Below are positions 34,176-49,100 of a stretch of DNA of 64,000 nt, in pieces (position 1 is the first letter of the stretch; every line of letters starts with the position of its first letter). Under the pieces are notes generated by a model. It saw only the letters and a program-made list of their open reading frames with translations, searched no databases and was not told where the DNA came from. The stretch is taken from assembly GCF_001039355.2 (NCBI RefSeq), contig NW_019775069.1, forward strand, positions 193,381-257,380. Direction: 5' to 3'. Origin of the DNA: Lingula anatina. Its lineage: Eukaryota; Brachiopoda; Lingulata; Lingulida; Lingulidae. The position numbers were made by a program, and so were the translations under genes.

Positions 34176-37100
34176 ACAAGCTGCTTTTTGACCAAGTGCT
34201 ACTTTTATTTGTCAAAATGGTGGAATTCACGCGGAATTAGTCTTTGGATTATCAAGCTCCCTAACGTCCAAATTAGCCAATTAGTTACGATAGTCACACC
34301 AGAAAAGCATACTGGCTTCCTGCTGTTGCTGGGGATAATGGTACGACAGGATCTAAATTGGCTGTTTATTAAAAAGAAAAACGTAACGAAATCACAATAA
34401 TGAAAAGCGTAGCATAATAGACGCCAACTACGCGAGAAATAGGATAAAAGCCGGACAATCTCGGTCCGGTAATAACGTATATGACGTCATCAGCCTGAAA
34501 AACCATTTCATTTTAGACTTCTACATATGTGAACAGCGATTTCTCAAATTCTCATATAACTTCACGTATAGATATTGAGTTTGTTTTTGCAACGATTCAA
34601 GTTTTGTCTGATATCAATCACTGCCTCTTGAAGCCCAACCCATCTCTCGGCGATGACAAAGATTTTTTTCCTTCATCACAATATGCTTCATATGTTAAAC
34701 TATATTCCCAGATATTTATCGTTTTTATTTATTATTTTCCTTAGACATGTAAATAAGCATTTAGCATGCAGTTTAACAATCAGACGTCAATTTGAACGTC
34801 AGTTTTAGGTACAAATAAAATGTCATTCAGTGAGTCTTGCAGACATTATTTTTTATTCTGTACATGGGAGCAAAGGTAGGACAGGACTGGTAATTGCAAA
34901 AATTTTCTAAGGGGAGAAGGGCGAATGTTAAATTTTTTGAAATTAAACAGTAGACTGACAGCTTTAAAATGCACAACGGGGATAAAATAACTGCTTGCTA
35001 ATTATTTCGGAAAACCGATTACTTTTTGTCGGGGGGAGGGGGGGGTGGCTCACCCCAAAGTAAAACAGTTCCATTTTAAACAAAAGCGACGTCTACTTCA
35101 TCTCTCTGATGAACTTGAACTAATTCAGGAATTCTGTAAAAATTTATATTACCCCTGGTGTTCAATCAAAGGGCTATAATGGGAAATGGCTATGGTTATG
35201 AGAAGTTGTTAGGAAAGCTTCCCTAGTTTGAAACATTTATTTCGGACTGCTCACATGACTGTCACCAAAAACGCCCCTCAGTGACATAAAATAAACATCC
35301 AAAATACCCTATGTCAACTCCGATATTAAAACAAAACATTAAATAACTAAAATGTCATAACACTTTATTGCAATAGTCAGAAAATATAACTTTATATTAA
35401 ACAATAAACGTAAGCTTGGCTTTTAATCAATATTTCCCTTTCCTCAATAAATAAATGTATGAAGTATGTTAATTCTACTAGTTCTAGCGTTAATAGCCGC
35501 GGTACTGTACGGTAATATCATGTCATACTAGGACACAGGTGGCCAAGGACTGGAATGCAATACATCACACACAGTAAATAATAATAATAATAATTATAAT
35601 AACAATAATAACATTGTTGGAAGTGCACAATTGTCAGTCAGACTTGGAACAGTTCACATATTGTGAAAAGTGCTGTGTTTAAGCTGCGGGAACCAGCTGA
35701 TACACAAGAGAAAAAAAAATAAAGAGCTGTAGACACATAATAATAATAATAAAATTAAATAATGACAGCAATTAAAAAAGGGATAATTATAAAACAAATT
35801 TGAAAAACGATAGCTGGCAATAATAATGAAGATGATGATAATAATACTGATAAGACAAAAATAAAAGAGGGGACATAGATATCAGCCCAGTTTGACCATG
35901 CCTCCTGTATATGTCCTCACAATCCAACTGTCCACAGTTGTCCTACTTTGGCCCCATACCCAGCACCAAAAATGTACAAAGTCAAACCCTTAACCTCTAT
36001 GTAAATAAAAAAAATGCAGTGTGTACACGAATGTGTGTGTGTGTGTGTGTAAGTGTGTGCACAGCAACATTTAAACTATTGACCTTGTTCAACAAAACTA
36101 TTATGCTGCCATTTTTATCACTGAATTGTAAGCCAACAGTGTAAGCAAACATCTGAACAATTTCCCAACATTATATCAATACTGCAGAGACAAAGTCCTC
36201 TCGCTTTAAATTCAAATGTGCAACTTATGTGAACATCTGTCACAACAGCAACATTAAATATGAAATAGAAACATTGAAAATTTTGCAAAATACTAAGTAA
36301 GGTATCCAATATAATTGAAAAAACACTTAAAATGCTAGTCACTTTCTCACAATATTATCAAAAAATTTAATTGGTTTTGCCTGCACAAATGACTCAGGTA
36401 TAAAATAATTGTACAAATGTGATAAAACTGTGCTTAACTTTATAATACAAATAATTCGAGTTACAGTACTTATCATTCATTGTGATTCTGGATTGAAGAT
36501 GCAGTTTTCATTGCCTCTAAGTTACACGTTTGTCCTTCTACCTGAAGTCTTGTCTTTTAATTGAAAACCTTTATCATGAATATCAGCAATAAAATAGATC
36601 CATCTGAGGGACCATTTAATGGAATTTGACACAAAGAAATACAATCAATAACTTGCATGGCATTCTCATAAATTTTCTAACACGAACTGGCCATGTGCTC
36701 AGAAATATCCTGTAAGTATACATTTTTGAGATCACCCTGCTTTAAGCTAAATGAACAATTAACTTTACAAGCATTCCTTGTATCTGGCTACTGAAAAGTG
36801 CATTTTTACCTTAGGATAACATTTTGATTATTTAAGAAGGATGTAACATGCCTTCACAATCAAAGCAGAGTATATCTATGAGGGAAAAAATGTGCAGTCC
36901 TTAATTCCAGCTGTTTATAACTTCTACTTATTATTAATAATAGAACAAAACATGAAGTCATTTCTGTGGGAAAAGACAATAAAATATTTAGGCTGAAAAA
37001 AGCTAAATAAAATGTTTGCTGACCCCAATCAAACAATACAGTCAAGTAATACTGGTCAGACTTTCACGTATTTTTTCCCATAATTCAGTATTTGATTAAC

Positions 37101-37632
37101 AACGACCTGAGGTCTTTTATTTGATTAAACATTTTGATTGGTTCAGTACCACCACAGGCATTTTGTAGAAAAAAAAAAAAAAAAAACAGATGGTCAGATT
37201 AAAAATTATGCAGACCCTGTAATAAATGGTAATTACTAAAAATGTACAAAATAAATCATTTTCCCCAAAGCAATGCTTTGCTTGTCATACTTAAGAGAGT
37301 CGAGTCAAAAAATTTTGGAAATTAAGTTTGCCTTCAGGTTGAAAAGAACACCTGAGTGCCTAGAATGACAAATCCTGACAAAGTCAAATATTGGAGTGGG
37401 TGAGATACTTGAAGTAATTTCCATGCCTGCCACACCACATACACTGCTTCCCTGAATCTTTCCAATTTGATAACAATATAAAATATCATCGTGGTAAACA
37501 TCACCATTACAAAACAACCCTCCATTTTTGTACCTCCAAACTTTTGCCCATCTCTGATGTACACATAACATCAAAACTCCTAACACAGTTGTGACCAAAA
37601 CTCTGCTTCTTGAGCACACAAAATCCCTCACA

Positions 37633-37789
37633 TTATTTAATAATCTTCAGTACTTCATACACATCATTCTTGAAGACTCTCTTGAAGTGCGGACCTGGGT
37701 TTCTCTTGAGTGTTGTACAGGTTGGCTCGGGAGCGTTCTTGTTCTCTGGGTCCTCGACGTCCCATATCTCTGGCATGGCACAGCCTGGC
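37633..37789 (-). pseudogene. DPY19L1: Second copy of the DPY19L last exon
   Basis: Encodes the same C-terminus as 40977-40821 with a Lys for Arg and an Ile for Val change, and the same stop. The preceding exon is cut off at the N (only about 40 bases at 38236-38275 remain). It is best read as the other allele of the last exon. Confidence 0.8.
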
Positions 37790-38124
37790 CTGTTAAATAA
37801 ACAGAATGGAAGGTATCAGAATCTCACGCTTCTTTATCAGGGACCACATGCTACATATATCAATAATAACAAGGCTCTCTAACACCTCAATCTCGTAAGT
37901 ACAACCATAAATTCTAAGCCCAGGGATGAGACTGCCATTTAGTGAAAAGAGTGAAAATACGGTGCTGGGTTCAGGGGGCTCTCTAGGTCCTCAGAGGGGC
38001 CAGGGCCAGAGCTATGGATGGGATCTTCCCCCCTCCCTCCCCCATATGTGCATGTGCATGCTTACAAACTCATGTGTATGCATTAAAAAAATGAACATGC
38101 TAACAAACACACATTCTTTCTCTC

Positions 38125-38172
38125 TCACTCCCTCTCTCTCTCGCACACACACACACACACTCTCTCTCTCTA

Positions 38173-38221
<49 letters not shown>
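38125..38221. repeat. (CT)n/(CA)n microsatellite
   Basis: Alternating CT and CA runs, the longest CA run at about 38174-38221. The allelic position in copy B is 41317-41407, with different run lengths. Confidence 0.95.
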
Positions 38222-38224
<3 letters not shown>

Positions 38225-38276
38225 CATAATGGCCTTACTTCTGTCTCCTGATGCACCAGGAATCCTCCAAGATGGN

Positions 38277-41200
38277 GGGATAAAGAACTGCTTGCTAATC
38301 ATTGCGTAAAATCGTTTACATTTTATGGAAGTGGGGTACCCCCAAAGTTAAAGGGGGAGAACGCCCCCTCCCCTCCTTTATAACTTTATCCTTTCAATCG
38401 CTGCACACCTAGCCTCGACTTTGGTCCATTTTAAACAAGAGCGACGTCTACTTCATCTCACTGACGAACCTGTACTAATCCAAAAATTCTGTGGAAATGT
38501 ATAACATTACCCACTGGTTTTAAATCAACAAGTTACATTCGGAAATGATAGGTTGTTATGAAAGCTTCCCGAGTTTGATGCGATTAATTCCAACTACTCA
38601 CATGCTTGTCACCGCATTGTAATAAAATAAACATCCAAAATACCCTATATCAACTCCGAACTTAAAACAAAACATTGAATAACTAAAATGTCATAACACT
38701 TTATTGCAATAGTCAGAAAATATAACTTTATATTAAACAATAAACGTAAGCTTGGCTTTTCATTAATATTTCCCTTTCCTCAATAAATAAATGAATGAAG
38801 TATGTTAATTCTACTCGTTCTAGCGTTAGTAGCCGCGGTATTGTATCGTATGTCATACTAGGGCACAGGTGGACAGGAAAAACTGGAATGCAATACATTA
38901 CAGACAGTAAATAATAATAATAATAATAATAATAATAAACAAAAGTGGCAGTAATAATAAAAAAGGATAATTATAAAACAAACTTTAAAAAAAGATTGCT
39001 GGCAATAATAATTCTGATGATAATACTGATAACACGCAAATAAATAAATGAATGAATAATAAATAAATGATAAGGGGACATACATATCAGCCCAGTTTGA
39101 CCATGCCTCCTGTATGTCCTGACAATCCAACTGTCCACAGTTGTCCTACTTTGGCCCCACACCCAGCACCAAAAATGTATTAAGTCAAACCCTTAACCTC
39201 TTTGTAAATAAAAAATGCAGTGTGTACACGTGTGTGTGTGTGTGTGTGTAAGTGTGAGCACAGCAACAACATTTTAACTATTCACCTTGTTCAACAAAAC
39301 TATTATGCTGCCATTTTTATCACTGAATTGTAAGCAAACTGTGTAAGCAAACATCTGAACAATTTCCCAACATTATATCAATACTGCAGAGACAAAGTCC
39401 TCTCGCTTTCAATTCAAATGTGCAACTTATGTGAACATCTGTCACAACAGCAACATTAAATATGAAATAGAAACATTGAAAATTTTGCAAAATACTAAGT
39501 AAGGTATCCAATATAATTGAAAAAACACTTAAAATGCTAGTCAATTTCTCACAATATTAGCAAAAAATTTAATTGGTTTTGCCTGCACAAATGACAATTC
39601 AGGTATAAAATAATTGTACAAATGTGATAAAACTGTGCTTAACTTTATAATACAAATAATTCGAGTTACAGTACTTATCATTCATTGTGATTCTGGATTG
39701 AAGATGCAGTTTTCATTGTCTCTAAGTTACACGTTTGCCCTTCTACCTGAAGTCTTGTCTTTTAGATTGAAAACCTTTATCATGAATATCAGCAATAAAA
39801 TAGATCCATCTGAAGGACCATTTAATGGAATTTGACACAAAGAAATACAATCAATAACTTGCATGGCATTCTCATAAATTTTCTAACACGAACTGGCCAT
39901 GTGCTCAGAAATATCCTGTAAGTATACGTTTTTGAGATCACCCTGCTTTAAGCTAAATGAACAATTAACTTTACAAGCATTCCTTAGGATAACATTTTGA
40001 TTATTTAAGAAGGATGTAACATGCCTTCACAATCAAAGCAGAGTATATCTATGAGGAAAAAAAAAAAAAACATATGCAGTTCTTAAGTCCAGCTGTTTAC
40101 AACTTCTACCTAATATCAATAATAGAACAAAACAAAGTCATTTCTGTGGAAGTAGACAATAAAATAAACAGGCAGAAAAAAAAGCTAAATAAAATGTTTG
40201 CTGACCCCAATCAAACAATACAGTTGAGTAATACTGGTCAGACTTTCATGTATTTCTTTCCATAATTCACAGTATTTGATTAACAATGACCTGAGGTCTC
40301 TTATTTGATTCAACATTTTGATTGATTCAGTACCACTGACGGCATTTTGTAGGAAAAAAAAAAAGAAAACAGATGGCCAGATTAAAAATTATGCAGACCC
40401 TGAAATAAATGGTAATTACTAAAAAAAAATGTACAAAATAAATAATTTTCCCCAAAGCAATGCTTTGCTTGTCATACTTAAAAGAGTCGAGTCAAAAAAT
40501 TTTGGAAATTAAGTTGGCCTTCAGGTTGAAAAGAACACCTGAGTGCCTAGAATGACAAATCCTGACAAAGTCAAATATTCGAGTGGGTGAGATACTTGAA
40601 GTAATTACCATGCCTGCCATACCACATACACTGCTTCCCTGAATCTTTCCAATTTGATAACAATATAAAATATCATCCTGGTAAAAATCATCATTACAAA
40701 AACAACCATCCATTTTTGTACCTCCAAACTTTTGCCCATCTCTGATGTACACATAACATCAAAACTCCTGACACAGTTGTGACCAAAAATCTGCTTTTTG
40801 AGCACACAAAACCCCTCACATTATTTGACAATCTTCAGTACTTCATACACATCATTCTTGAAGACTCTCTTGAAGTGTGGACCTGGGTTTCTCCTGAGTG
40901 TTGTACAGGTCGGCTCGGGGGCGTTCTTGTTCTCTGGATCCTCGACGTCCCATATCTCTGGCATGGCACAGCCTGGCCTGTGAAATAAACAGAATGGAAA
41001 AAATCAGAATCTCATTCTCCTTTATCAGGGACCACATGCTACATATATCAATAATTACAAGGCTCTCTAACACCTCACATCTCATAAGTACAACCATAAA
41101 GTCAGGGATAAGCCCAGGGATGAGACTGCCATTTAGTGAAAAGAGTGAAAATATGGTGCTGGGTTCAGGGGGCTCTCTAGGTCCTCAGAGGGGTCCAGGG

Positions 41201-41366
41201 CCAGAGCTATGGACGGGACCTTCCCCCCTCCCTCCCCCATATGTGCATGTGTATGCTTACAAACTCATGTGTATGCATTAAAAAAATGAACATGCTAACA
41301 AACACACATTCTTTCTCTCTCACTCCCTCTCTCTCTCGCACACACGCACACACTCTCTCTCTCTAT

Positions 41367-41409
<43 letters not shown>

Positions 41410-41460
41410 CATAATGGCCTTACTTCTGTCTCCTGATGCACCAGGAATCCTCCAAGATAG
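38277..41460. repeat. Duplicated block, copy B (mate 34978-38275)
   Basis: Begins directly after the N at 38276 and continues without a break into the rest of the DPY19L gene, so this copy is the one joined to the gene body. Confidence 0.88.
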
Positions 41461-44400
41461 CGTAGTCCACCTGAAGATCCATGAGATTCTGCTTCACCTC
41501 CTCCACAGGTTTCCTACTGTACATGCTGTACACCTTCTTGGTGCGGGCCCTGGGATTTAGAAAATAAAAAAGGATCAGTTTGTTTAACCCCATTCTTAGA
41601 TCACTTTTTACTATCCACACATACACATATAACTATTTATAATACCCTCTGGCCCAAATTAAAAAAAAAAATACAAAGAGTACACTTTCTTGGTGCTGAT
41701 AAGGTATTTCTGAAGATATTTCTTCCAGGGTGTCACCATGTGGCCACTGCCAATATCATATAAAATTTTAGAAATAAGGCAGTCTTTATATATCATTCCT
41801 GGGTGTCACCATGTGGAGAGTGCCAAATTGAAATATACAATTTTAGAAATGAGGCAGTTTTGCATGTGGCCAATATAAAATTTTAGAAATAAATCAGTCT
41901 TCCGTACCTCAGCCCTGCATCCTCATAGTGTGGATGGTTCACTATGGGTCTTCCCGTACACAGCTTCACGGTGGCCATGGTAGGCATAGGACCAGCAAAC
42001 ACAGCAGCTAAAATCACAGCAAAATTACAGTATTATAACACTTGAAAGAAATGCTTTGCACAGTTTAAGAATTGTGTGATCGTAGTGGCAAGGACAGGAA
42101 TTGCCCTGTGCAATATATTACAGTTCTCAATGTATTATAACACTTGGAAGAAATGACTTGCACAGTCTAAGGTCCTCGATAACAATCAGGATAACACTGT
42201 ATTCAGTGAAAATATTTCAACCTACTGGGTTCAACAAAAATTTATGAAATCCTTAATCAAGCATATTAAAAAAAATATTTCAAATAGAGATGGAAAGTAA
42301 AATAGTTTTTTTGTATGGACCACCATGTAGGCCTATATCACAGTAGGCCTTGCATTCATTCTGTGGGGGGAAATAGCTTATTGTTTCAGTAAGGTATGGT
42401 TTAATAGAAGTCCTACTTTGAGGTGTGTGTGCCTTAATCCATTCCACCATCTCTTCCTGCGGCCAGTTGCTGAACTCTCCCATGATCCCCCACTGGTGCT
42501 TCAAGTTCCCGAACCCTGCGATACTCATCACTGCCATCAGGCCCACCAGTACACTGATGTGGGTCTTCTTGGGGCACGCCCAGCCAAAGAACTGAAATAC
42601 AGCATATGTAACACGTTAGTAGTGGAATGCTGAGAAGAGTCTTGCTCGCTCTCTCTCCAGTTATCCTTTCTTCCCTTTCTTTCTCCCAATTTCTCTCTCT
42701 CTCTCTCAATTGTTTACTTTTCCCCTTCCTCTCTCCTACCTTTCCTAACACTCCCCCTCTCAATTGCAATATCTCTTTCTCATGTATGTATGTGTGTGTG
42801 TGCGTGCACATGCATGCATGTCCTACCTGTCTAGAAGCCAGCAGAGAAAGTAGTGTGTGTCTGTGCTACATGCATATGTGTGTGTGTGTGTGTGTGCACG
42901 CGCGCGTAGGTGTGTGTGTGTGTGTCACTTCCTATCCTACCTGTCTAGAAGCCAGTAGTGAAGCCAGCAGACACAAGTGTGGTGTCCAGAACAGTTTCAA
43001 CCTCATGATGATCACTGCCATTGCTGTGTATGCCAGCAGCTGGAACATGTTGTATAGCACCTACAAGGAAGTAAAATATACACTATACAGACTATGAATT
43101 CTAAGTTAAATATTTCTTTAATAATTTCTTTGTAAAAATTGTGAAAAAAATGGACGCAAATTTTTCCAAACTGATTCCAAATACTGCTGTAAGAACAAAA
43201 ATGATTGTATCAAAATTAGTTTATGGTTTATTGCATCAGATATGCTGAGCAAGCACATCTATCACATTCTTTTAATAAAAGGACTCCATTAGCATAAGTG
43301 AACAGTCCTAGTTGTCACACCCAGGAGAGTGTGGGTCAGTTAGGTGTATGCTGCAGAGGAGTGCAGAGGTGCAGAAATGCAGTGGCATTATTTATGTATT
43401 TACCCAGTAGAAGCATAATGGTAAGATGTTAATGCCAATTTTGTACATAATATATATTACTAGTATCAGTATTTCTCTGTTTATATTATATAGTTTTCGT
43501 AATTAATAACCAGGTTGCTAATTGTATTTTCATTAACTCAGATGTTATGTGAGAAGTAAGTGGTGATACCAGCCAAACAAATAAGTGACAATTGTATTTT
43601 CTTTGTTTTAGTTACACGGCTATTTCAAGCTGAGACTATTTCAAATAAGAAAGGAATATGCCCGTTGTCATTTGCCTCGTTTTTTTGTGGCCCCTGCGAG
43701 CTACAAAGTGTAACATTTGCTGAAGAGAAAGCCACGCCCTAGTGAAACTCGCCATTGTGAAACCTCTGCCAGATTGAAATAAGAGTCTGCTATGTCTGAA
43801 AAAAGGAAGACCCCCGCAATGAGGAAAGACATTGTTACTGAGAGGGCCGAAGTGCTCAAATTGTCCAGGGCCTCCTATGTGGGCAAATTAACCAAACTTT
43901 ACCATGACATAGACATTTTAATAGTGGATTTTAGCATGAAGTGATGAAGAAAAGGGAAGCGGTTAGCGAGATATTTGGTACACTTTCCCAGACTCACTAA
44001 GATTATATTGACATCCTCTATCATCTAGGTCCAACCACGGCAGAAGAAGCTAATGAAGTTTTTAGCTGCATACAAACACCAGTGGGCTGGATTAGGTCTT
44101 AAAGTGCAATTTAAAAACACTACTGATCTTACACGATCTTAATCATTACAGGAGTAGTCTTAAATTGACTGAATCTGCTTTTAAGTTCAAAAATGATCTA
44201 ACATCTACTTAAGTGGTCAATCAGTTTCCTCCCCTCACCTCTGCTCACAATAGGAGAATGTGTAAGGGGAGACAACTTAATTGGCTGTTAAACCAGAAAT
44301 GGTCTTACTCATGGTTTAAGATCATGTAAGACAATCTGTGATCTTAAATTGCACTTTAAGACCAAATCAAGCCCACTAGTGGAAGCAACAAACAGGAATT

Positions 44401-45969
44401 CGATCGTCGATGCACAGAATGGGAAGGAACAAGAGGCCACCAAAGACAACAATAGACAGCCACTTTAAAGGATGACGCTAAAGAAGAAGCCTCCAGCAAC
44501 GCCAGTACTTCCTCTTCTCGCTGGTCAACAGCCTCAAGTAAGGCGAGTGAAAAACTGCTGGAATCAAGAGTGAAAGCTCAAGAAGCAAAGCTGAAATTAC
44601 AACAACTGTCAAACGAAGAAGATGTGAAACTGAAGCTGTTAATTGATGAGCAGGAATATGAGCGCATAAGAGACGTAACAGTGAAAGAGAAGCTAAGCTG
44701 TTAGAAGTAAAAAATGAAGGTGATTGCACTGAATTAGAAGCTAAATTGTGGGCTGAAGAAATTGCCAAGTGGGACGATATTTTACATAAACAACTGACAA
44801 ATAAAACTGAAATAAATACTTGTATTTCAGGAGTAGTTACTGATTTTTTAATACCTCCCCATTGACATCACTCGATTTCAGTGTTCCCCACTCTTCTATG
44901 CTACTTTATTTTGCACTAATAGTAACTATATACAGTTAATATTAGACTTTCACATTAACACTGGCCAGAAACTAAATGCCAGAAAACAATCAGACCCTGG
45001 CCAGTAAAATAATTGACTCAATCCCTGACCACTGCCTTTTCCTTGACTGACCGGACTCTGATAAGACACTGTTAGCAGTAGACCAGTTTACAGTTTACAG
45101 CACAGCCTGGGATACCATCCATACCTCAGCATGTGGCTTGGACCTGTAGGCTCGACTCCTGTACACACTGTCTTCTTCTTCCTCATCCTCCTCTTCCTCC
45201 CTGCTGTGGGTATCCCCACCGCCCACCTCGGTACCCTGGGGTTGGCACCACTGCTGGTACTCATTGCGCAGTATCTGTGGGAAATAATTGTCAATTTGAA
45301 ATTTTACACATTAAGTCAAGAATTAAGGTTCCCTGTCTGGGATATATGCACCAAATCAAATTTTTCTCCAGAAGAAAAAAAAAAAAAGCAATTTTATTTG
45401 GTGCTTCACACAAATTCTAACTGATAAAAAAATTATTTTGCCATGTCTTTCTGTACATATCAGATGGAAATATTGACACCAGGTACTTTTATGCGAGGGG
45501 TTTTATCATTTTAACCAGGTAGAATTGGGAATTTCAAAGATATTTTAAACATATTTAAACATATTCCTATTCAATCATGTTTAAGATTCTAACCAGATCA
45601 TAGCGTAAATAAACCACAAAACCAATTCAAAAGATCAGTATTAAAACCTAACACTAATATTATAATGAAGTATATTAAAATTGTTATAGTTACAAAAGTA
45701 AATTGTATTTAATGTTACCACTGAGTATGTTTCTCTCTACTTACAATGACAGTTGCTCATATTAATTCTTTTACCACCTCAACTTGAGCTCATACTTACA
45801 ATAACAGTTGCCCCAGCAGAGGCTATGAACACACTGGGCAGCAGAAGGGTTTGGAGTAACTTCACAGGAGTCTGAAATTGTACACATAAGCAGATCTAAA
45901 TACTTGGGAACCAAAATTACTGGTTATAGCTTCAAGGATCTGAACTCTCTTTTTTCTCTCTCTCATTTA

Positions 45970-46011
<42 letters not shown>

Positions 46012-46086
46012 ACACACACAATTTGACACAAACACTTTAATAGTAAGAGAAATAAGATTTGTACAATTGCATGAGTTTTCCTGCTC

Positions 46087-46117
<31 letters not shown>

Positions 46118-49100
46118 GTGTGTGCATGTGTGCCTGCATACATTCATATGTGTTTTCAAATAGGATTCAGCTATCTCTCACCTCTGCCTGCATGAAGTCA
46201 AACTCTGGAGCACACGTATACAACATGGTGTGGAAGTTCTTGAAGTCTGCAAATTTGCTTCTAAAAATATCTGATATATGAGCCTGAAAGAAAGAAGAGG
46301 AAAATAGTAATGAGAACCACAGCTGGTAAATATCCACACTTATTTCTCTTTTCTGCTTTCTTCTTTCACTTATCCACCTCCCCTCTTATTTAATCCTCTT
46401 GTACCCTTCCCCCCCCCTCATCTCTCTGGAGCTCTCTATCTTTGCACCCTTGTTCTCTGACCTCTTAACCTCACCCCACAAATAAAACAAGTTAATGCAT
46501 AATATTACCAATATTGCACTTCACCTCTGTGGGCGAATACTTACATCATCTGCTATCTTAAAAAGACTAGAAAGTCCCATCTTGATTGTAATGGTGCCTA
46601 CTGCCAGTACTGCCCCTTGCACTAACTGAAAGATAGAAAAAAATACATTTTCTCTACACAAATTGCACAAATTAAAAAAATATATTGGCAATTTATTTTC
46701 AGTCCAAGATAACTGAGCTCTGAGAAATAACGTGCATTATGATGTACACAGTACAGATTATATATTCCTCCTCCAATTTTCTTACATGACTTTTGGAAAA
46801 TTGCAAATTAGTGAACCACAGTAAATTTGATATAGATGAACATCTAAACTGATGCAGTTGATAAACAGAATGACATGAGAATATCACTAAAGGTGTTACT
46901 TCAAGTTGTTCTGTATGAGAATACTCACCCAGATCAGTGGCCTGATCTTAATATTTTCTACTATAGGTTCTAAAAGTAATATGATCTGCAAAACAACATG
47001 AAAGACATCTTATACATATTTTTTCCATTTGTCAGTGATTGCATGTACATAACACTGAAAGAAAAAACATTCTCTCCACGTCAATAAAGCCCTCTAAGAC
47101 ACTTCTTAGATTTTTCCCCTTTTCCAGGTTTATATATTTTGTATTTCAAATTAAATTAAATCAAAACATACAATTACAGGACTACTATTATCAAGCTACT
47201 TATAAATGAAACTTTGCCTGCACTTAGTGAATGTGTAATCGGTGACTTCAGTTGTTATGTCAGGAATTTAAATCTTTAATAACTATATTATTATAAACAG
47301 AGAAGGTGGAGAAGTCTGTGTAAGGAACTCTTCATTGTCTTTATCATCATTATCATTACTGTCATCATTAAGAAGGCATGGTGTATTTTTTTATTCAAAC
47401 AGTCAAAGCAGTGATCAACTGGCACTCTTCTAGTTTCACATTTATGTTGAGATAAGATAATATTCATCATATTTTTTTTTTGTGATAATACAAATTATCA
47501 TGAGCATTTTTTAAAGTTGTGAGAACACTTACGTGAACAGTGAATAGACAGGAAGCATAAAACGAAGTCAATAACATCTCATTCCCAAAGAGGAAGATGT
47601 AACTTATCACTAGAGCTACCTGGAAATGAGAATAAATTGACAATAATAACTTAAACAGCACCAACAACAATCTTATTGATCATAAATTTTTGTTTGGGGT
47701 GACAAATGTTTTTGATTGTCTCTTTTATAAAATGGTTAAAAGAGCCAATCTATTCTAAAGAGAATAAGCATATATTTTTTACATATGACATATGATGTTT
47801 TAATTCTTCATCAAAGGTTCTTGGTTACTTGACCGACTCCTCAATGTAAGCTCCAAGTTAGTCAGAAAAATCAAACTACAGTGTGCCACACAATGTGAAA
47901 AGGAGGTTAAATCTGTGTAATAGAAAATCTCAAAATCAAAATCACTTACTGTCTGTCCATATAGTACCACTTTCATCTTATGAGAACCAATAAAGCCCAG
48001 GACATATGTCCCCAGTACAGAGACAGTCTGTGTTAACAGGGCAAACTGAGCAAACTGAAAGGGAAGAAGATGATAATGTTGTTATACCATAAAGTTAAAA
48101 AGATGGGAGATCAACTAAAAATAAGGAATTTTATTTTGAAGGTATTGAACTTTCAAAGAGTCTATATCCATCATCATTGTCGACGGCAGTGTTCTCCTTA
48201 TTTTTGAATGATCAGTAATCTATTAGATCAATGTTCGTGTGACCATCTAGCAAAAAAAAAAAAAAAAAAAAAAAAACAACTGAGATAAACCACATGGTCA
48301 ATAAAAAAATCATGTGTAATTACATACCTGCCAGGGCAGCATAAAACACACTGTGGCCAGGGCTATCATTGCACTGTGTCTATAGGTAGGACGCTCTGTC
48401 CTGGAATCAGACAAACTCAATATTACCAGCACAATTCAATATGTGATAGAGCTCTACTTTCTGAGATTTAATTGCCATATAAAACTCTTCCATGCACATG
48501 TTATCAGAGNGCAAAAAAAAAAAAAAAAAAAAAAAAACCTGAGATAAACCACATGGTCAATAAAAAAATCATGTGTAATTACATACCTGCCAGGGCAGCA
48601 TAAAACACACTGTGGCCAGGGCTATCATTGCACTGTGTCTATAGGTAGGACGCTCTGTCCTGGAATCAGACAAACTCAATATTACCAGCACAATTCAATA
48701 TGTGATAGAGCTCTACTTTCTGAGATTTAATTGCCATATAAAACTCTTCCATGCACATGTTATCAGAGCAATTCAAAGCATAACAGGCCTCTTTTTTACT
48801 GATATAAAACTGTAAAATAAAATACTTCCAAACATAATTTTTGCCTAAATCAAAATGGTACAGAACTCTACTTACTGACATATTATTTTGGCATAAAATA
48901 ATTCTCAACAAATATTAGCAAAACAATCAAAGATGATACACTAATACACAATATTATTTTAATACATAACACTTTAAAGCAAACTTAACTATGCCTATGA
49001 ATGGTGGTGGTGGGAGTTGAGGGGAGTTTGCAATAACTCAGAAAATACTATTACAATCTACACAAAATTTCATAAATAAGTCCAATATTTTTTTTCAAAG

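Larger units (their letters stand above)
34978..38275. repeat. Duplicated block, copy A (mate 38277-41460)
   Basis: 3.3 kb comprising the 3' flank and last exon of DPY19L and a piece of its penultimate exon. It ends at the N at 38276, and copy B begins directly after it. Identity is very high over the middle kilobases, with indels in AT-rich parts and in the (TG)n, (CT)n and (CA)n runs. Confidence 0.88.
43061..45124. other. 2 kb DPY19L intron with retroelement remnant
   Basis: The first 700 bases are AT-rich with nothing recognised; the second half holds the Gag-like remnant and the nested inverted-repeat element listed separately. Confidence 0.6.

Noticed and set aside
48328-48659. Mutually exclusive or duplicated DPY19L exon
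   Set aside because: Both copies are identical with identical flanks around an N, and using both would break the frame (73 bases).
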